From contig NZ_JAABNT010000008.1 of NCBI RefSeq assembly GCF_010667575.1, positions 1 through 64,000 on the forward strand: 64,000 nt of DNA. Direction: 5' to 3'. The position numbers and the translations under genes are program-made. Shown piece by piece: positions 61,856-64,000 of this stretch (position 1 is its first letter; the number at the start of each line of letters is the position of its first letter). The stretch comes from Sulfitobacter sediminilitoris. GTDB taxonomy: Bacteria > Pseudomonadota > Alphaproteobacteria > Rhodobacterales > Rhodobacteraceae. Below the pieces are notes generated by a model. It saw only the letters and a program-made list of their open reading frames with translations, was not told the origin of the DNA and did not search any database.

Positions 61856-62731
61856 ATGAAAACACGGTATTCCTTTGGCGGTGACGAACATATATTTGTC
61901 GAGGTTGATGAAGAAATGTCGCTGGACGCTTTCTTCAAGAGCCTTTCGATGACCAATGCAGTCCGTGACAGCAACATTGAGGGCGTAACAGAAATCTGTC
62001 CCGCGAACGCGTCGTTCCAGATCAAGTTCGACCCGGACCAGATCCATCCGAACGATATGCTGGCAGAACTGAAAAAGCTCGAAAGCACAGCAGAGGCTGC
62101 TGAAAAGCGAATGACGACGCGGATCATCGAAGTCCCGGTGTACTACAATGATCCCTGGACGCATGAGACATTGATGCGTTTTCGCGAACGCCATCAGGAC
62201 CCCGATGGGACGGACCTTGAATATGCGGCGCGTATCAATGGGTTCGACACGGTCGATCAATTCATCGAAGCGCATCACGCCAATCCATGGTTCGTGTCTA
62301 TGGTCGGCTTCGTGTCGGGCCTTCCGTTTCTCTATCAACTTGTTGAACGCGAGCGGCAGCTGCAGGTCCCAAAGTATCTGCGTCCTCGCACCGACACGCC
62401 AAAATTGACAGTGGGCTATGGTGGCTGTTTTTCCTGCATCTATTCGGTCCGTGGCGCAGGCGGCTACCAGATGTTCGGCATCACACCGATGCCAATCTTC
62501 GATCCTGAGCAAAAGACCAGCTATCTCAAGGACTTCATGGTGTTCTTTAAGCCGGGTGACATCGTCAAGTGGAACCCCATCGACCGCACGGAATATGACC
62601 GCATTCTGAAAGAAGTTGAGGCAGGAACCTACGAGCCAAAGATTGCAGAGGTCGAATTCGATCTGGATGCGTTCAACAAGGATATCGAGGGCACGAATGC
62701 CAAGCTGAAGGAGGCGCTCAATGTCGGTTAA
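61856..62731 (+). CDS. pxpB: PxpB / KipI-like allophanate hydrolase subunit 1 domain
   Basis: A 291-residue AHS1 (KipI) protein, cyclophilin-like. An N-terminal segment (about 1-85, YSFGGDEHIFVEVDEEMSLD) precedes the usual TRIIEVPVYYNDPWT, then GFVSGLPFLYQL, the PKYLRPRTDTPKLTVGYGG strand and GGYQMFGITPMPIFDPEQKT. It is longer than the 230-250 of PxpB/KipI. In urea carboxylase this fold and AHS2 form the carboxyltransferase. The start at 61856 has a perfect AAGGAGG. It overlaps pxpC by 11 bases. Confidence 0.9.
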   Translation: MKTRYSFGGDEHIFVEVDEEMSLDAFFKSLSMTNAVRDSNIEGVTEICPANASFQIKFDPDQIHPNDMLAELKKLESTAEAAEKRMTTRIIEVPVYYNDPWTHETLMRFRERHQDPDGTDLEYAARINGFDTVDQFIEAHHANPWFVSMVGFVSGLPFLYQLVERERQLQVPKYLRPRTDTPKLTVGYGGCFSCIYSVRGAGGYQMFGITPMPIFDPEQKTSYLKDFMVFFKPGDIVKWNPIDRTEYDRILKEVEAGTYEPKIAEVEFDLDAFNKDIEGTNAKLKEALNVG

Positions 62732-63692
62732 GGTAATAAAACCCGGATTGTTGACAACTGTGCAAGACCTTGGGCGGCCCGGATATTTCCATTTGGGTAT
62801 CCCAATGGGCGGCGCTATGGATCGCCTGGCGCTGCGTGCGGGCAATATGCTGGTGGGCAACGACGAAGATGCGGCAGCACTTGAGGCTGTGTTCATGGGG
62901 CCAGAGCTTGCCTTTGAAGCTGATGCAGTGGTTGCCGTCACTGGCGCCGAGATGCCCATATTCGTCGATGACGAAGAACAGCAGGGCTGGACAGCTTTTG
63001 AGATCAAGGCGGGACAGGTGCTGAGCTTTGGTTTTCTCAAGTCCGGCGCACGTGCCTATATCGCAATTTCCGGGGGCATCGACACGCCGCCTGCTTTGGG
63101 ATCGCGGTCGACTTATGCGATTGGGGCACTGGGTGGTGTTAATGGTCGCGCGATTGCGGCTGAAGACGTTTTGCCATTGGGTCAGGCAGGCACGTCCAAG
63201 ACCGGAGCGACTGTGCCGCCGGAGTTGCGCCGTGGTCCCGGATCACCTGCGGAACTGCGGGTTTTGCCGGGGTTATACTGGCATCGCATCACGGAGGCCG
63301 CGCAAGAACATTTTTTTGAAGACGATTGGACAGTTGCACCTGAAGCTGACCGGATGGGCTACCGCTTCCGCAATGGCCGTCCACTTGAATTTGTCGAACG
63401 TGAACAGCCCTTTGGCGCGGGATCGGATCCGTCAAACATTGTCGATGGCTGTTATCCCTATGGCTCTGTTCAGGTGCCCGGTGGGACAGAACCGATCGTT
63501 CTGCATCGCGATGCGGTTTCAGGCGGCGGGTACTTTATGATCGGAACGGTGATATCGGCAGATATGGACCTGATCGGACAGCTACAGCCGCATGTGCCGG
63601 TGAAGTTCGTCAAGGTCGACATGGACACAGCACTGGACGCGCGGCACGAACGTGCTGCCCAGATCGATGCCATGCGGGCCGCATTACGGTGA
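62721..63692 (+). CDS. pxpC: PxpC / KipA-like allophanate hydrolase subunit 2 domain
   Basis: A 323-residue AHS2 (KipA, biotin-dependent carboxyltransferase) protein: VIKPGLLTTVQDLGRPGYFH, GIPMGGAMDRLALRAGNMLV, YIAISGGIDTPPALGSRSTY and the final CYPYGSVQVPGGTEPIVLHR. With PxpB it should make the carboxyltransferase or ring-activating part. Length is typical. Its stop overlaps the next start (GTGA). Confidence 0.92.
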   Translation: MSVKVIKPGLLTTVQDLGRPGYFHLGIPMGGAMDRLALRAGNMLVGNDEDAAALEAVFMGPELAFEADAVVAVTGAEMPIFVDDEEQQGWTAFEIKAGQVLSFGFLKSGARAYIAISGGIDTPPALGSRSTYAIGALGGVNGRAIAAEDVLPLGQAGTSKTGATVPPELRRGPGSPAELRVLPGLYWHRITEAAQEHFFEDDWTVAPEADRMGYRFRNGRPLEFVEREQPFGAGSDPSNIVDGCYPYGSVQVPGGTEPIVLHRDAVSGGGYFMIGTVISADMDLIGQLQPHVPVKFVKVDMDTALDARHERAAQIDAMRAALR

Positions 63693-64000
63693 CCTCTGCG
63701 GCGGCCTCCACCTTGGCGGCACCGCCGGTGCACAAGGAACTGGCACCCTTACGGCTGCTTGGGACCTCGGTAACACAGGTAGAGGCCGTCAAGTCCGCCG
63801 CCGAAGCGGATCTGGGCATCGCGCTTGATTTTGTAACGCTTGATGGCGCGGCAGCCCAGCGACGTGGTGCGCTACAGCCGCGCAGTTTTGATGTCTATGA
63901 TCAGTGGTTTCACGATCTTGACCTTGTCTGGCCCACCGGATCGCTGCAGCCAATAGAGATCGCGCGCCTGCACCGTTGGGAGGACATCAACGAGCTGCCC
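63689..64000 (+). CDS. ABC transporter substrate-binding protein (partial at window end)
   Basis: The first 104 codons of a solute-binding protein, cut off by the window. A GTG start overlaps the pxpC stop by four bases. It reads PLRLLGTSVTQVEAVKSAAE and SFDVYDQWFHDLDLVWPTGS, then IEIARLHRWEDINELP, which resembles family 1/polyamine-type binding proteins. Those normally begin with a signal peptide; none is present before the first conserved block, so either the true start is unusual or the protein stays inside. It points to uptake of the operon's substrate. Confidence 0.75.
   Translation, partial: MTSAAASTLAAPPVHKELAPLRLLGTSVTQVEAVKSAAEADLGIALDFVTLDGAAAQRRGALQPRSFDVYDQWFHDLDLVWPTGSLQPIEIARLHRWEDINELP

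Noticed and set aside
61760-63040. 426-codon minus-strand open frame
   Set aside because: Antisense to pxpB and pxpC and spans their junction; no domain.

Overview
The window looks like chromosome of a marine alphaproteobacterium of the Rhodobacteraceae (Roseobacter group). I infer this from the phoR-pstSCAB-phoU-phoB order, a class II DAHP synthase, an lpxD-acp-ketosynthase block, PstC/PstA of the long alphaproteobacterial type, moderately high GC with dense operons, and many ATGA start/stop overlaps. I saw no rRNA, tRNA or CRISPR array. Gene names rest on motifs and remembered family resemblance; no database search was run.

Layout. 1-8 kb is cell envelope: a Tat-exported DUF882/M15-like peptidase, an L,D-transpeptidase, lpxD with a dedicated acyl carrier protein and ketosynthase, an IalB-family protein and a DUF853 HerA-like ATPase. 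8-14 kb is a complete branched-chain amino acid type ABC transporter operon (livK-livG-unknown secreted protein-livF-livH-livM, minus strand). 14-22 kb holds a PQQ-type sugar dehydrogenase, a TetR remnant, an adenylate cyclase/TPR protein, a PLP decarboxylase overlapping a cysteine synthase, and a winged-helix/TPR regulator. 22-24 kb is the clearest mobile segment: an intact IS1182-like element beside an AT-richer 2H phosphoesterase gene. 24-29.9 kb is mostly housekeeping: a GlxA-type regulator, DAHP synthase, a PAS protein, yicC, gmk and a gamma carbonic anhydrase.

29.9-37.3 kb is a complete phosphate regulon with a strong Pho box before pstS. It is followed by an amidohydrolase coupled to a CobW-type metallochaperone. 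40-46.7 kb is a chemotaxis cluster: cheB-cheD on plus converge with STAS-cheY-cheA-cheW-cheR-cheY-unknown on minus. 46.9-49.2 kb is a methyl-folate module (corrinoid methyltransferase-like, MetF-like and a small virulence-factor-family protein). 49.8-52.3 kb has ppx/gppA, rlmE and a secreted Cache-like protein.

52.8-64 kb is the most interesting part: a catabolic island for a cyclic amide or similar C-N substrate. It has a cupin, an AraC regulator, hyuA-hyuB, and a LysR regulator divergent from an operon of pxpA, a free biotin carrier, a biotin carboxylase, pxpB, pxpC and a solute-binding protein that runs off the window. The second operon holds all the parts of a split urea-carboxylase-like biotin enzyme plus the PxpA hydrolase, so I propose a biotin-dependent lactamase or amide-carboxylase system. 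The substrate is unknown.
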